A stretch of 64,000 bases of DNA from positions 496,001 through 560,000 of the forward strand of contig JACKEB010000011.1 of the NCBI GenBank assembly GCA_020633205.1, written 5' to 3'. The stretch comes from Polyangiaceae bacterium. Its GTDB lineage: Bacteria; Myxococcota_A; Polyangia; Polyangiales; Polyangiaceae. Shown piece by piece: positions 1 to 8,457 of the stretch. The notes beneath the pieces were generated by a model. That model was given only the letters and a program-made list of their open reading frames with translations, made no database searches and was not told the DNA's origin. The position numbers and the translations under genes are program-made. Within the stretch, counting starts at the first letter, position 1, and each line of letters opens with the position of its first letter.

Positions 1-381
1 GGTCTGATCGACACCACGCCGGCGACGGATCCGATCGGGTTTTGCAACTACGCCGGGCCCAATGTGCCGGGTAACCCCGACGTGGGGAACCCCAGCAAGG
101 TGGACGGTCAAGGCCAGCACATCTACGACGGGCAGCCGGTCTGTCGCGGCGGCAGCGCGCAGGACTTCAACAACAACGTCGTGTTCGACAAGGCGCGCTT
201 GAAGCGCCAGCGCCTGATGTTTGGCTTGAACTACCGCTACGAGATGGTGACCGTCGGTGGCGAGTTCATCACGGACCTGGTGGATCCTGCAGACGCGCAG
301 AGCGACGACGCGTCGAAGGCAGCGCTCAAGGGTGAAGATCGCCAGTGGTCGGTGATCATCGACCTCGGTGCGATGTTCTAA
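1..381 (+). CDS. C-terminal part of a probable outer-membrane beta-barrel protein (5' truncated)
   Basis: The reading frame is open from the first base to a TAA at 379-381, so the gene begins before the window; 126 codons remain. The tail alternates polar and hydrophobic residues as in amphipathic strands (LMFGLNYRYEMVTVGGEF, then QWSVIIDLGAMF) and ends in a C-terminal phenylalanine, the classical signal recognised by the BAM complex in outer-membrane barrel proteins. Two cysteines (FCNYAG, PVCRGG) lie in what would be an extracellular loop rich in Gly, Asn and Pro. The exact porin or transporter family cannot be told from this fragment. Seen: terminal Phe and alternating strands. Inferred: barrel and location. 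Confidence 0.7.
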   Translation, partial: GLIDTTPATDPIGFCNYAGPNVPGNPDVGNPSKVDGQGQHIYDGQPVCRGGSAQDFNNNVVFDKARLKRQRLMFGLNYRYEMVTVGGEFITDLVDPADAQSDDASKAALKGEDRQWSVIIDLGAMF

Positions 382-418
382 AGCGGCGTGTTCTGGAGCC
401 GCGGCTTCTAAACGCGGC

Positions 419-1315
419 CTAGCGCAGCATCGCGAGGGCGATGCAGGCGACCAAGCCCAGCGCGAGCCCAACGATGGTGCTGAGCATTGCCGCGCGGTGT
501 GCGCGCTGGGCAGCTTCCTTGCTCAGTCCATAAATTCCACAGAGAAAAGCCTGAGAGCAGGTGCGTGGCAACATCCAAGTGTTGCGCGCCACCTGTCCGG
601 CGCTCTTCACCCCGTCGGAGAGGGCGAGGGCGATCAAGCCGAGCGGCATGGTGACCAAATCCCAGCCGGCGCTGTAGAGGCCAAAGCGCAGCGCGTGCCC
701 CAGGCGCCCGCGTCCGCCTTCGCGGCGTGCCGCCAGATCGAGCCCGAGCCCATACAGCGCGTGAAGCAGCGCCATGGCGATGGCCAAGGTGGGCACGCCG
801 GCAACGATGGTGCGCAAGAGCAGGCTGCCCAGCACCGGGTCCTGGGACGCCACCTCGGACAAGCCTGGAACGACGAGCCACAGAATGGGGCCAACGATCA
901 AACACAGACCGCTCACCGCGATTGCCTCGGCGGTGAGCGCAAAGCGCGCCGCGCTCACCAAGTCTCCATCGGGGAAGCGCGCGAAGAATGTCTGCCCGTG
1001 CTGCGTGGTGAGCTTTGCGGTGTTCCACAAGCGCTGCCAGAAACCTTGCAGCGGTCGCTCCCAAGGCACGATCACGACGACGCCCGAGCCGTAGTCGAAA
1101 TCATCCAGCTGGGGGATCTCGACGACCGCAGCAGGCACGTCGGTCAGTTCGATTTCTTCAGGTGTGAGCTCGGGATCGCTGACCAAGCGCGCCGCCGGAA
1201 ACGATGGCTCGGAATCAAACGCGGCTCTCAACCGAGGCTCAGCATCCGGACGCAGCTCTTCCTCACTCGCTTCCGCGAGCTCCGGATCTGAGCGCACATC
1301 CGCCCTGGGCACCAT
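419..1315 (-). CDS. Hypothetical multi-pass membrane protein
   Basis: A 298-residue protein of unknown function. The first ~100 residues are acidic and proline-rich (repeated SDPEL motifs) and probably cytoplasmic. After a short hydrophobic stretch (VVVIVPWERP) come about four membrane segments: two around residues 145-205 (LCLIVGPILWLVVPGL, then LLLRTIVAGVPTLAIAMALL), one near 225-250, and a final one at the C-terminus (LSTIVGLALGLVACIAL). The ATG at 1315 is preferred over an in-frame TTG at 1375 because the extension is short and has no Shine-Dalgarno. It points toward the end of the preceding outer-membrane gene (convergent). No family recognised. Confidence 0.75.
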   Translation of the reverse strand: MVPRADVRSDPELAEASEEELRPDAEPRLRAAFDSEPSFPAARLVSDPELTPEEIELTDVPAAVVEIPQLDDFDYGSGVVVIVPWERPLQGFWQRLWNTAKLTTQHGQTFFARFPDGDLVSAARFALTAEAIAVSGLCLIVGPILWLVVPGLSEVASQDPVLGSLLLRTIVAGVPTLAIAMALLHALYGLGLDLAARREGGRGRLGHALRFGLYSAGWDLVTMPLGLIALALSDGVKSAGQVARNTWMLPRTCSQAFLCGIYGLSKEAAQRAHRAAMLSTIVGLALGLVACIALAMLR

Positions 1316-1483
1316 GTCTGAGCGGTAGCACGGACTGGCGTTCGCGGCGAATTGCGCCCGTGATGGCGAGAACAATTGATCAAGCGCTGCGTCGCGCTTC
1401 CGATCGGGCTCCTACGTATGACGGGAGCTTGAGATCTCGGGGGGGAGGCGGCACCGCAGCATCGTGCAGCTCAAGGACACACT

Positions 1484-2176
1484 TCAGTGCATCGTTTCGT
1501 CGGTGTCCGAGGCGGTGCCAGGCAACGGAAGGTCGCGAAGATCATCCGCCTTTCCGCCAAAGCGCAGACTGAAGAGCACGCCGAGGGCAGCGACCCCCAA
1601 GCTGGCGTACAGCCCCCACTGCCAGTGTATCTCTACGGGAACGCGTGGATGACTCTCTGGTGGTCGCGCGAGCAGCATGATGGTTTCCACCAGCGTCATG
1701 CTCGCGAACATCGCGCACACCGCGCGGACGCCGCGCATCTTGTTCACGGTGCGCCGACTCGCGACCAGCGGGATCAACGTGAGCCAACCGGCGAGCCCAC
1801 TCCACAGCCAACCGGCGCGACCGCGCGCCAGATCGAAGCCGCTGAGCAGCGCCAGATCCGGTTTCACCACGGAGACCCACGGCGCAAAGAACATCCCAAT
1901 GCCGACCAAGCCACACAGCACGAGCGCAAGTCGCCCGCGCCCCATGAAGGACCACGGCAACGGATAGTCCACGGCCGGGATTGGTTCCGGCGGAAGCTCT
2001 CCGGCTTCTGCGGCTTCCAGCGCTTCCTCGAGCAGCGCTTCATGAGAAGGTGGAAGCTTCTCCAGGGGTTGCAGCTCCACCCCGCACTCCTTGCAGCGCG
2101 CGGCTTCGCCCTCGGTGTACAGCTCGCGGCAGAAGGGGCAGGCCAACAGGCGACTCACGGCGGCAGCATAGCTCAT
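1484..2176 (-). CDS. Zinc-ribbon plus transmembrane protein, hypothetical
   Basis: The first ~35 residues carry a zinc-ribbon: CPFCRELYTEGEAARCKECG, i.e. C-x2-C-x12-C-x2-C. An acidic Glu/Ala/Pro linker follows, then about four hydrophobic helices in the C-terminal two thirds (LALVLCGLVGIGMFFAPWV; AGWLTLIPLVA; AVCAMFASMTLVETIMLL; GLYASLGVAALGVLFSL). The ATG at 2176 sits directly before the ribbon; an upstream start at 2254 would add 26 residues with no sign of conservation and would run close to rnc. Divergent from rnc across ~97 bp. Such ribbon-membrane proteins are common in Myxococcota; the function is unknown. Confidence 0.75.
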   Translation of the reverse strand: MSYAAAVSRLLACPFCRELYTEGEAARCKECGVELQPLEKLPPSHEALLEEALEAAEAGELPPEPIPAVDYPLPWSFMGRGRLALVLCGLVGIGMFFAPWVSVVKPDLALLSGFDLARGRAGWLWSGLAGWLTLIPLVASRRTVNKMRGVRAVCAMFASMTLVETIMLLARPPESHPRVPVEIHWQWGLYASLGVAALGVLFSLRFGGKADDLRDLPLPGTASDTDETMH

Positions 2177-2273
2177 GGGCAGCGAGCATCGACACCCGAG
2201 CTGCCCCTCGAGTTCCTGGGGCAAGAGCCTTGCCCTGAGAGGCTGATATGGCAAAGCTGCCTCCGTTCTTGAG

Positions 2274-2999
2274 ATGGCGAATTCCGAGCAATCCGCAGCG
2301 GCGCTCGCTCAGCTCCTTGGGCTGAACACCGAGTCGCAATGGTTCGAGCAAGCTCTGACTCATCCGAGCTTCGCGAACGAGCGTCAAACGGCGGAAGACA
2401 ACCAGCGCTTGGAGTTTCTGGGAGACGCGGTGCTTGGACTGTGCGCCAGCGAGCTCTTGTTCGAGCGCTTTCCCCAGGCGCCCGAGGGCAGCCTCACGCG
2501 GCTCCGCGCCCAGTTGGTCAACGCGGAGTCTTTGCAGCGCATTGGGCAGGAGCTCGAGCTGTCCGCGGCGCTCCGCTTGGGCAAGGGCGCGGATAGCGCC
2601 GGTCTGAGGGGGAGCCTGAACGTCGTCGCTGACGCAGTGGAGGCGCTGATCGCCGCTGCGTTCTTGGAAGGCGGCTGGCCGTTGGCTCGCCAAGTGTGTC
2701 GCCGCTTGCTGGAGCCCCACGTCGTGGGCTTGAAGGCAGACGCGGGGCGCGACGCCAAGAGCGAGCTGCAAGAGCGTTTGCAGGCCGGTGGTGGCGCTGT
2801 GCCCGCGTACGCCGTAGTCGATGAAGGCGGTCCCGCCCACGAGCGCTGGTTCGAGGTCGAAGTCAGTGTGGAGGGTCGCGCGCTGGGGCAAGGGCGCGGT
2901 CGGAGCAAGCGCTTGGCAGAACGCGCCGCGGCGCAAAACGCCCTCGAGAGTGAATCGTGGATCCGCGAGGAGACACCCGTCGGAGCCGAAGATGCGTAG
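2274..2999 (+). CDS. rnc: Ribonuclease III
   Basis: Double-strand-specific endoribonuclease acting in rRNA and mRNA processing in the cytoplasm. At 241 residues it has the usual length. The signature NQRLEFLGDAVL lies at residues 43-54 with the catalytic Glu and Asp, and the second acidic pair is in VVADAVEALIAA (Asp120, Glu123). A double-stranded RNA-binding domain follows at ~156-226, ending in GRSKRLAERAAAQNALE, the typical KK/RxAExxAA helix. The stop overlaps the start of the next secreted-protein gene by 8 bases, so the two are probably co-transcribed and translationally coupled. Confidence 0.97.
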   Translation: MANSEQSAAALAQLLGLNTESQWFEQALTHPSFANERQTAEDNQRLEFLGDAVLGLCASELLFERFPQAPEGSLTRLRAQLVNAESLQRIGQELELSAALRLGKGADSAGLRGSLNVVADAVEALIAAAFLEGGWPLARQVCRRLLEPHVVGLKADAGRDAKSELQERLQAGGGAVPAYAVVDEGGPAHERWFEVEVSVEGRALGQGRGRSKRLAERAAAQNALESESWIREETPVGAEDA

Positions 3000-3426
3000 T
3001 AGACAACTTCTTGGAAAGCGTGAGCTTCGTCGCGCCCTGTTGTGCGCGCTGCCCCTCGGGGCCATCGCCTGGGCCAGTGAAGCGTTCGCCGGAAGCTACC
3101 TTGACCGCGCGGCGCTGATCGTCGCCCACGCGCGCAAAGAAGCGGACTTCTTGCGCAATCACCTGTCCGACAAGGATCTGGCAGAGTACGTCCACGAGCA
3201 AGCTGACTCGCGACTTAGTTCCGCGCGGCACATGCAGGTGCCGAAGCAGGTCGCCGACGCGCACCCCCACCTCTTGATGATGCTCGAGCACTACGAGCGC
3301 GCGACCCACGCCGCCACCAAGGGGGACAACGCGGAGTTCTTCAAGAAGCAGCTCGAGGCGCGGGAAGAAGAGCGCATCTTCCGCGGCGTGCTCAAGCAGC
3401 TTGGCTGGGACTTGCCCAGCGTCTAG
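2992..3426 (+). CDS. Small secreted helical protein, hypothetical
   Basis: 144 residues. A positively charged start followed by a hydrophobic run (LLCALPLGAIAWASEAFA) looks like a signal peptide cleaved near residue 33. The rest is predicted helical and charged, with many His/Lys/Glu residues (HARKEADFLRNHLSDKDLAEYVHEQAD; HLLMMLEHYERATHAA) and no cysteines. The ATG at 2992 overlaps the rnc stop by 8 bases. An in-frame start further upstream at 2821 would lie wholly inside rnc and is rejected. I do not recognise the family; the context only says that it is translated together with RNase III. Confidence 0.75.
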   Translation: MRSRQLLGKRELRRALLCALPLGAIAWASEAFAGSYLDRAALIVAHARKEADFLRNHLSDKDLAEYVHEQADSRLSSARHMQVPKQVADAHPHLLMMLEHYERATHAATKGDNAEFFKKQLEAREEERIFRGVLKQLGWDLPSV

Positions 3427-3511
3427 TGAGGCGAATCTACAGCGCCAGCTCGGGTGAGCTGCGGTGCACCTCACCCCCAAAAGAAGCGCACCAGCGACTG
3501 GAGGAGTCTGC

Positions 3512-4534
3512 TCAGCGCTTGCCGGCGCCGGCGGCTTCGTCCCCGCTGGAGGTCGGTTTCACGTCGCCTTTGGGCGGGTGCTCCTCAATCAGGCCTGGTT
3601 TCCGCTCGGCACCGATGGCGCCAATCTTGTCGAGCGCCACATTCTCCAGCAGGGCGTCGTTGCGGTCCTTCACATGGGCTGCTGTCAGCTGCTTGACGAG
3701 CTCATCGAGCTGGCTACGGGTGCGCTCGCGCTCTAGCAGGCGACGGATGTTGCCGCTCTCGCTCTCCAGGCTGCGCTCCACGGCGTTCAGGCTGCCGCGG
3801 CGCCACACCACGGCGAAGCCTTTGCCTTCCGGAATCGGCTTGGAGGCGAGCTCACCGTTCTTCAGGTCCTTGGTTGCTTCGTAGAGCGACGGCTCCACGC
3901 GCACGCGAGGCACGTTGGTGAGTCCGCTTGGGAGCACGAAGCCAAGGTCGCCGTCGCGCATGTTCGTCGCCTTGTCGATCGACTTCTCACGAGCGATCTT
4001 GCTCCAGGTCTTCACGTCGCCCTTGGCCTTGACCTGCTTCAGCACCTCATTGGCTGCTTCTTCAGTCGGCAGCAGGATGCGCCACAGCTTGATGCGCTCA
4101 GGCGTCTTGAAGCGCGTCTCGTGGTCCTTGTAGTACTTCGCGATGTCGGCGTCGGTGACCGGCTTCTTCTGCTCGAGCTCCTTGCGCAACGCGGACTGTA
4201 GCGCCTGGAGCTTTGCCTGGTTGATTTCCGCGCGGACAATCGGAGACTTCATCGCGTCGTCCAGCTTGGTGTCGAGGCCCAGCAACACCTCGGGCACCAA
4301 GTCGCGCTCGATGAAGGCGCGCTTGATCTCTTCCGGCGTGTTGCCGTACTGCTTGAGCTGGAAGGCCGGCACTTCACGCAAGCGCCGCTCCACATCGCTC
4401 TGGCGCAGCTCGACGCTGCCGATGCGCACCACCACCGGATCGTCCGCCTGAGCACTTGCGCTGGAGGCCAGGCTGGCGGCGGTCAAGAGCGCCAGGCTCG
4501 CGAGCTGGCGGACGCGGAGTTGCAGGATTCCCAT
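3512..4534 (-). CDS. Periplasmic parvulin-type peptidyl-prolyl cis-trans isomerase (SurA/PpiC-like)
   Basis: 340 residues. The ATG at 4534 begins a clear signal peptide (LASLALLTAASLASSASAQA); a longer start at 4570 is less likely. After a SurA_N-like helical region (VVVRIGSVELRQSDVERRL ... IKRAFIERDLVPEVLL) comes a parvulin-type domain at ~140-245 (RFKTPERIKLWRILL; DGDLGFVLPSGLT; GKGFAVVWRRGSL). A charged helical tail ends in a disordered Pro/Lys region. The family acts as an isomerase or chaperone for outer-membrane proteins in the periplasm. It lies downstream of a hypothetical gene and the DNA methyltransferase on the same strand with short gaps. Confidence 0.85.
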   Translation of the reverse strand: MGILQLRVRQLASLALLTAASLASSASAQADDPVVVRIGSVELRQSDVERRLREVPAFQLKQYGNTPEEIKRAFIERDLVPEVLLGLDTKLDDAMKSPIVRAEINQAKLQALQSALRKELEQKKPVTDADIAKYYKDHETRFKTPERIKLWRILLPTEEAANEVLKQVKAKGDVKTWSKIAREKSIDKATNMRDGDLGFVLPSGLTNVPRVRVEPSLYEATKDLKNGELASKPIPEGKGFAVVWRRGSLNAVERSLESESGNIRRLLERERTRSQLDELVKQLTAAHVKDRNDALLENVALDKIGAIGAERKPGLIEEHPPKGDVKPTSSGDEAAGAGKR

Positions 4535-4606
4535 GGGCTCGCTATCGCTAGCACACTCTCCTTGGCGCACGCAGGCCGCTGATACCGGCCGGGCACGCCA
4601 GCACGG

Positions 4607-5017
4607 TCACTCCTCCACCAGCGGCACCCCAGCCTCGCGCAGCACTTCGTCTGCGACGCCCACCAGGCCCCAGACCTCGGAGCGAAAGCCATACGCCTCG
4701 TGCACCTGGCGCACCACGTAGACCAGCTGGTCGCGGTCTCCCGGCGGCTTGCGCTGCGCACAGAGCTTGCGGAGGCTCACCACCGTCTCGCCCATATCGA
4801 GCAGCTCGTTGGCGTGGCTCAGGACCTCGAGAGGCTTGAGCTCCTCACCAGACCCGCGCCGCTTGTTCTCGCGCAGCTCTTCCAGCAGGCGCTGACGACG
4901 CTTCTCGGTGCGCCCATCGAGCGGTCCGTTACCCCGACCGGCGAACAGATCGTTCAGCGCGCGCCCTGCACGGCGCTTCTGGATGGCCTCACGGCTTGCG
5001 CGCTTGTTGCTCGCCAC
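4607..5017 (-). CDS. Hypothetical protein, charged and helical
   Basis: 136 residues, ATG start. The N-terminus is very basic (ASNKRASREAIQKRRAGRAL) and is followed by helices rich in Arg/Glu/Leu (KRRQRLLEELRENKRRG; LKPLEVLSHANELLDMGETVVSLRKL), with a more ordered C-terminal half (DQLVYVVRQVHEAYGFRSEVWGLVGVADEVL). No signal peptide or membrane segment. Lies 54 bp after the methyltransferase and 72 bp before the parvulin gene, all on the minus strand, so an operon is plausible. Not recognised. Confidence 0.65.
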   Translation of the reverse strand: MASNKRASREAIQKRRAGRALNDLFAGRGNGPLDGRTEKRRQRLLEELRENKRRGSGEELKPLEVLSHANELLDMGETVVSLRKLCAQRKPPGDRDQLVYVVRQVHEAYGFRSEVWGLVGVADEVLREAGVPLVEE

Positions 5018-5071
5018 ACCCGAAGTTGCTCACACAAGCGTGAGCCTCGCAACACTTCGGCGCTACGCGCT

Positions 5072-6127
5072 TCAGCTCGCTCGCTTGAGGCGTTTACGTG
5101 ATGCGGTGGGTGCGGACGCCGGAGCCGCCTTGCGGACGCTCAGCGTGGCGCTGACGCGCTCTCTGAGCGGTGCAATGCCAAGCTCACCGAGACGCTGCTT
5201 GCAGATCTCCAGCGCCTCACGGTTCTGGTCAATGCCGATCGCGCGGCGGCCGAGCGCTGCGCACACCGCCAGCGTGGTGCCGCTTCCGACGTAGGGATCC
5301 ACGACCAAGTCGCCGGGATCGGTCAGCGACGCGACCAAGCGCTCGAGCAGCGCCATCGGCTTCTGGGTTGGGTAGCCGGTGCGCTCCCGCGCGACGGGTG
5401 CCACGATGCCGATCTCCCACACGTCGCCGAGGGGCGTGCCGGGGCTCTCTTCTTCGGTGCTGCTCGAGCGTTGCCGTCGGCCGCTGTCGTCCGTTACCGC
5501 GCGCTGTTTCCGTGTGCCCCAGGTTGCGCGCGTCGACGCGGCCAGCGGCTCATACAGCTGATTGAAGCGTGGCTCGCCGTCGGGATCTTTCACGTAGCGC
5601 AAGAGCACGTCGTGTACGCGCTGGAAGTTCTTGGTCTTCGCCGGCCAGCGGCGGTAGCGCCACACGATTTCGCTTGCGAAGCACTCTGGTCCAAAGATTT
5701 CGTCGCACATCACCTTGGCGTAGTGGCTCGTCTTCGGATCGACATGCAGCACCAGGCTGCCGTGGGGCGCCAGCAGGTCACGCGCGAGGCTCAAGCGACC
5801 GTGCAGCGCCCCGAGGTAGTCGTGCATGCCGCTCCAGCGATCGTCGAACGCTGGCCGCTCGCTGCGCTGGATGCGCCCGCTCGCGTCGCGTCCCCGCTCC
5901 ACGCGGTTGTGCTGTCTGCCAGTGAGAAAGGGCGGGTCCAGGTAAACCAGCGCCACAGAGGCGCCGGCACGCCGCGCGAGAGCGCCCAGCGCCTCGAGAT
6001 TGTCCCCCTCCACCAACATGCTGGACGGATGTCCCGGCTCCACCACTTCGAGGCGCGCGGAACTCGGCGTTGGCTCACTCGGCTTATCGTCCCAAGTCAA
6101 ACGGACGCGAGGCTCGCTGATGCTCAT
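5072..6127 (-). CDS. Site-specific DNA methyltransferase, N6_N4_Mtase family (beta class), orphan
   Basis: Adds a methyl group to the exocyclic amino group of adenine or cytosine in DNA. The catalytic motif IV (VYLDPPF, Asp64-Phe67) is N-terminal and the SAM-binding motif I (VVDPYVGSGTTLAVCAALGRRAIGID) is near the C-terminus, the motif order of beta-class amino methyltransferases. Motif GYPTQKPMALLERLV just before motif I is typical of the family. The start at 6127 (MSISEPRVRL) is chosen; an in-frame extension to 6289 overlaps trpS and looks non-coding. There is no restriction endonuclease gene beside it, so it may be an orphan regulatory or genome-marking enzyme. The target sequence cannot be deduced. 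Confidence 0.9.
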   Translation of the reverse strand: MSISEPRVRLTWDDKPSEPTPSSARLEVVEPGHPSSMLVEGDNLEALGALARRAGASVALVYLDPPFLTGRQHNRVERGRDASGRIQRSERPAFDDRWSGMHDYLGALHGRLSLARDLLAPHGSLVLHVDPKTSHYAKVMCDEIFGPECFASEIVWRYRRWPAKTKNFQRVHDVLLRYVKDPDGEPRFNQLYEPLAASTRATWGTRKQRAVTDDSGRRQRSSSTEEESPGTPLGDVWEIGIVAPVARERTGYPTQKPMALLERLVASLTDPGDLVVDPYVGSGTTLAVCAALGRRAIGIDQNREALEICKQRLGELGIAPLRERVSATLSVRKAAPASAPTASRKRLKRAS

Positions 6128-6274
6128 GCTCGTTCGAAATCGTAGCTGGCGGCGATCCCACGGGGCCAAGTTGTTGCACGCCGGTTTTTTGGGGGTGAGG
6201 GCATGCGGCCCTACGCTCCAACTCGGTGCAAGTGCTTGCTGAGCTGAGCCACTGGGGTTACCTCCTCTCGTCCA

Positions 6275-7309
6275 ATGAGCGAAGAGCAACCCCTCCCATC
6301 TTCTGGGCCAAAGCCCCGCATCCTCTCAGGCATGCAACCTACCGGTGGTCTCCACATCGGTAACTACCTGGGTGCGCTCAAGAACTGGGTGGGGCTCGTC
6401 AACGCCGGCGAGCACGAGGCGCTGTTCTGCATCGTTGACGCTCATGCGATCACCATCGAGTACGACCCGAAGCTGCTCAAGCAACGCATCCTCGATGCCG
6501 CAGTGAGCTACATCGCTGCCGGTCTCGATCCGGAGAAGTGCACCATCTTCGTGCAGAGCGACGTTCCGCAGCACACCGAGCTCGCGTGGTACCTGGCTGC
6601 CGTCACACCCATGGGTGACTTGAACCGCATGACGCAGTTCAAGGAGAAGAGCGACGAACACAAAGAGAACGTCAACGCGGGGCTCTTCACGTATCCGATC
6701 CTGATGGCGGCAGACATCCTCGTCTACCGCGCGACGGTGGTCCCCGTTGGAGATGACCAAGTCCAACACCTGGAGCTGACTCGCGAGATCGCGCGCCGGT
6801 TCAATCATCGCTTCAAAGCGATCTTCCCAGAGCCGAAGCCGCTCTTGTCCGTCGCTCCGCGCATCATGGGCGTCGACGGCAAGACCAAGATGAGCAAATC
6901 GCGCGGAAACAGCATCGACCTGCTGGACCCGGCGAAGGTCGTCGAGAAGAAGGTGAAGAGCGCCTTCACCGATCCAGACAAGCTGCGTCAAGGCGATCCC
7001 GGTAACCCCGACATCTGCAACATCTTCACCATCCACAAGTCGGTGAGCCCCGCAGAGCAAGTCGCGGAAATCAACCGCGACTGCCGCAGCGGCGCGCTTG
7101 GCTGCGGCACCTGCAAGGCCGCGCTCTGCGAGAACTTGAATCGGGAGCTCGACCCGATCCGCGAGCGCGCTGCAGCGCTTGGCGCCGACAAGAAGCGCGT
7201 GCTCGAGATCCTCGACCAGGGCCGTGAACAAGCCACTCGGCTCGCCGAGCGCACCATGCGCGACGTGCGCAAAACGATGGGCCTCGGCACAGGGCACTAC
7301 AAGAAGTGA
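6275..7309 (+). CDS. trpS: Tryptophanyl-tRNA synthetase, with Fe-S-type cysteine motif
   Basis: Charges tRNA-Trp. The class I HIGH motif appears as LHIGNY at residues 26-31 and the KMSKS loop as KTKMSKS at 203-209. At 344 residues it has the usual length. Four cysteines at 248, 270, 277 and 280 are spaced C-x21-C-x6-C-x2-C, nearly the C-x22-C-x6-C-x2-C arrangement that holds a [4Fe-4S] cluster near the anticodon-binding region in the Thermotoga maritima enzyme. Divergent from the methyltransferase; the stop TGA overlaps the GTG start of the next lipoprotein gene, suggesting coupling. Confidence 0.97.
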   Translation: MSEEQPLPSSGPKPRILSGMQPTGGLHIGNYLGALKNWVGLVNAGEHEALFCIVDAHAITIEYDPKLLKQRILDAAVSYIAAGLDPEKCTIFVQSDVPQHTELAWYLAAVTPMGDLNRMTQFKEKSDEHKENVNAGLFTYPILMAADILVYRATVVPVGDDQVQHLELTREIARRFNHRFKAIFPEPKPLLSVAPRIMGVDGKTKMSKSRGNSIDLLDPAKVVEKKVKSAFTDPDKLRQGDPGNPDICNIFTIHKSVSPAEQVAEINRDCRSGALGCGTCKAALCENLNRELDPIRERAAALGADKKRVLEILDQGREQATRLAERTMRDVRKTMGLGTGHYKK

Positions 7310-7803
7310 ATCGCTCCAGCATGCTACCGCGAGGAAATAGAGGGAGCGCTTGCCTGCGCTACTGCTTGCTCGCGACCGCATGCCTCGTGTTGGCGCCGGC
7401 CTGCGGCCGCGAGCAGGAAGAAGAGACGCCGGAGCGCGTCGTCGAGCTGTTCATCGATCGCATGGAGAGCGTGCATGGCGATCCGAAGATGGCCCGCTTG
7501 GCCTACGACCTGATGTGGTCTGACGCCCAGCGCGTGCTCACGGAGCGTGCCAAGCGCGCGAGCGCCGTGGTGGGCCGCAACTTGGGGCCCGAAGAGATGC
7601 TCGCGCCTTCGCGCTTCTCCCTGCGTTTCGAGCCGCACCGCTTCAAGGCCCGCGTTGAAGGGCAGCGCGCGGTGGTTGCGGTGATTGGAGCGTCCCCCGG
7701 AGAGCGCTTCGACGTGCACTGTGTGCGCGAAGAGTCGGGATGGCGCGTCGTGATGGACATTCCCGAGCCGCCGCCTATCCGCAAGCGCAAGACCGAAGAC
7801 TGA
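7306..7803 (+). CDS. Small lipoprotein, hypothetical
   Basis: 165 residues from a GTG that overlaps the trpS stop; an ATG at 7321 is an alternative start. A hydrophobic signal (YCLLATACLVLAPAC) ends in a lipobox-like cysteine. The mature part begins EQEEETPERVVELFIDRMESVHGDPKMARLAYDLM, resembling the NTF2-like or DUF4878-type helical starts seen in small lipoproteins, and continues with short strands (HRFKARVEGQRAVVAVIG; DVHCVREESGWRVVMDI). It ends in a basic tail (RKRKTED). Probably a periplasmic-facing lipoprotein; the NTF2-like fold is an inference. Confidence 0.7.
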   Translation: MNRSSMLPRGNRGSACLRYCLLATACLVLAPACGREQEEETPERVVELFIDRMESVHGDPKMARLAYDLMWSDAQRVLTERAKRASAVVGRNLGPEEMLAPSRFSLRFEPHRFKARVEGQRAVVAVIGASPGERFDVHCVREESGWRVVMDIPEPPPIRKRKTED

Positions 7804-7894
7804 GCGTCGCCGCCCGGAAGAGCTCAGAGTCGCCTGCCGCCAGATTCCTTGCGGAATATTGGCTCGCGTTGGAGCGACGACACATGCGGCCCAC

Positions 7895-7930
7895 AAAAAG
7901 CAACGAGGCGCGACCTTGCGGCCGCGCCTC
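7895..7930 (-). terminator. Intrinsic terminator of cdnL
   Basis: Inverted repeat GAGGCGCG (7905-7912) / CGCGCCTC (7923-7930). Read on the minus strand the hairpin is followed by GTTGCTTTTTG, a short T run, and lies ~20 bases after the cdnL stop. The lipoprotein gene ends on the other strand at 7803, so the hairpin may also limit read-through in that direction. Confidence 0.7.
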
Positions 7931-7950
7931 TCGTCGCGTCTTGAAAGGGA

Positions 7951-8457
7951 TCAGTTGGAGAAGAAGATCGCTTCGATCTCCGTCTTCACATCCTCTTCGG
8001 TCTGCTTGCGCGCGATTGCGATCTCCTTGACGATCAACGAACGCGCGGTGTCCAGCATGCGACGCTCGCCGAAGGAGAGCTGCTTGTTCGCCTTCAACCG
8101 GTACAGGTCACGCAAGACCTCGGCGACATCGTAGATGGAGCCAGTCTTGATCTTGTCCATGAACCCGCGATAGCGGCGATTCCAAGTCTGGGTGTCGAAG
8201 CCAATCGTGCGTTCCTTCAGGATGTCGAAGATCTCGCGGATCTCCTGCTCGCTGATCACCTGGCGCAGGCCCACGGCGTCCGCGTTGGAGACGGGAACCA
8301 TGATCTTGCGGTCGGTATCGAGAATCCGAAGCACGTAGAAGCGTTGCCGCTGCCCTGCGATGTCCTTCTCGTCAATGCTGATGACCTCCGCCACGCCCTG
8401 AGCGGGGTAGACGGCCTTGTCACCGATCTTGAACTCAACTTCGGGGCTTGCCTGCAT
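7951..8457 (-). CDS. cdnL: CarD-family RNA polymerase-binding regulator CdnL
   Basis: 168 residues, close to the ~164 of Myxococcus xanthus CdnL. The N-terminal CarD/TRCF RNA polymerase-interacting domain (FKIGDKAVYPAQGVAEVISID; GQRQRFYVLRIL) is followed by the helical DNA-binding domain (TWNRRYRGFMDKIKTGSIYDVAEVLRDLYRL; LSFGERRMLDTARSLIVKEIA). CdnL stabilises open promoter complexes at sigmaA promoters such as rRNA promoters and is essential in M. xanthus. The start at 8457 matches the family; an extension to 8565 is rejected. A probable intrinsic terminator lies just downstream. A very long non-coding stretch lies upstream. Confidence 0.95.
   Translation of the reverse strand: MQASPEVEFKIGDKAVYPAQGVAEVISIDEKDIAGQRQRFYVLRILDTDRKIMVPVSNADAVGLRQVISEQEIREIFDILKERTIGFDTQTWNRRYRGFMDKIKTGSIYDVAEVLRDLYRLKANKQLSFGERRMLDTARSLIVKEIAIARKQTEEDVKTEIEAIFFSN

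Noticed and set aside
368..1291. 307-codon plus-strand frame opposite the first membrane-protein gene
   Set aside because: Composition rich in His/Gln/Arg, a shadow; the opposite frame has clear membrane helices.
2040..3065. 341-codon frame on the minus strand opposite rnc
   Set aside because: Mirror of the rnc frame in GC-rich DNA; no start context, composition odd, and rnc is certain.
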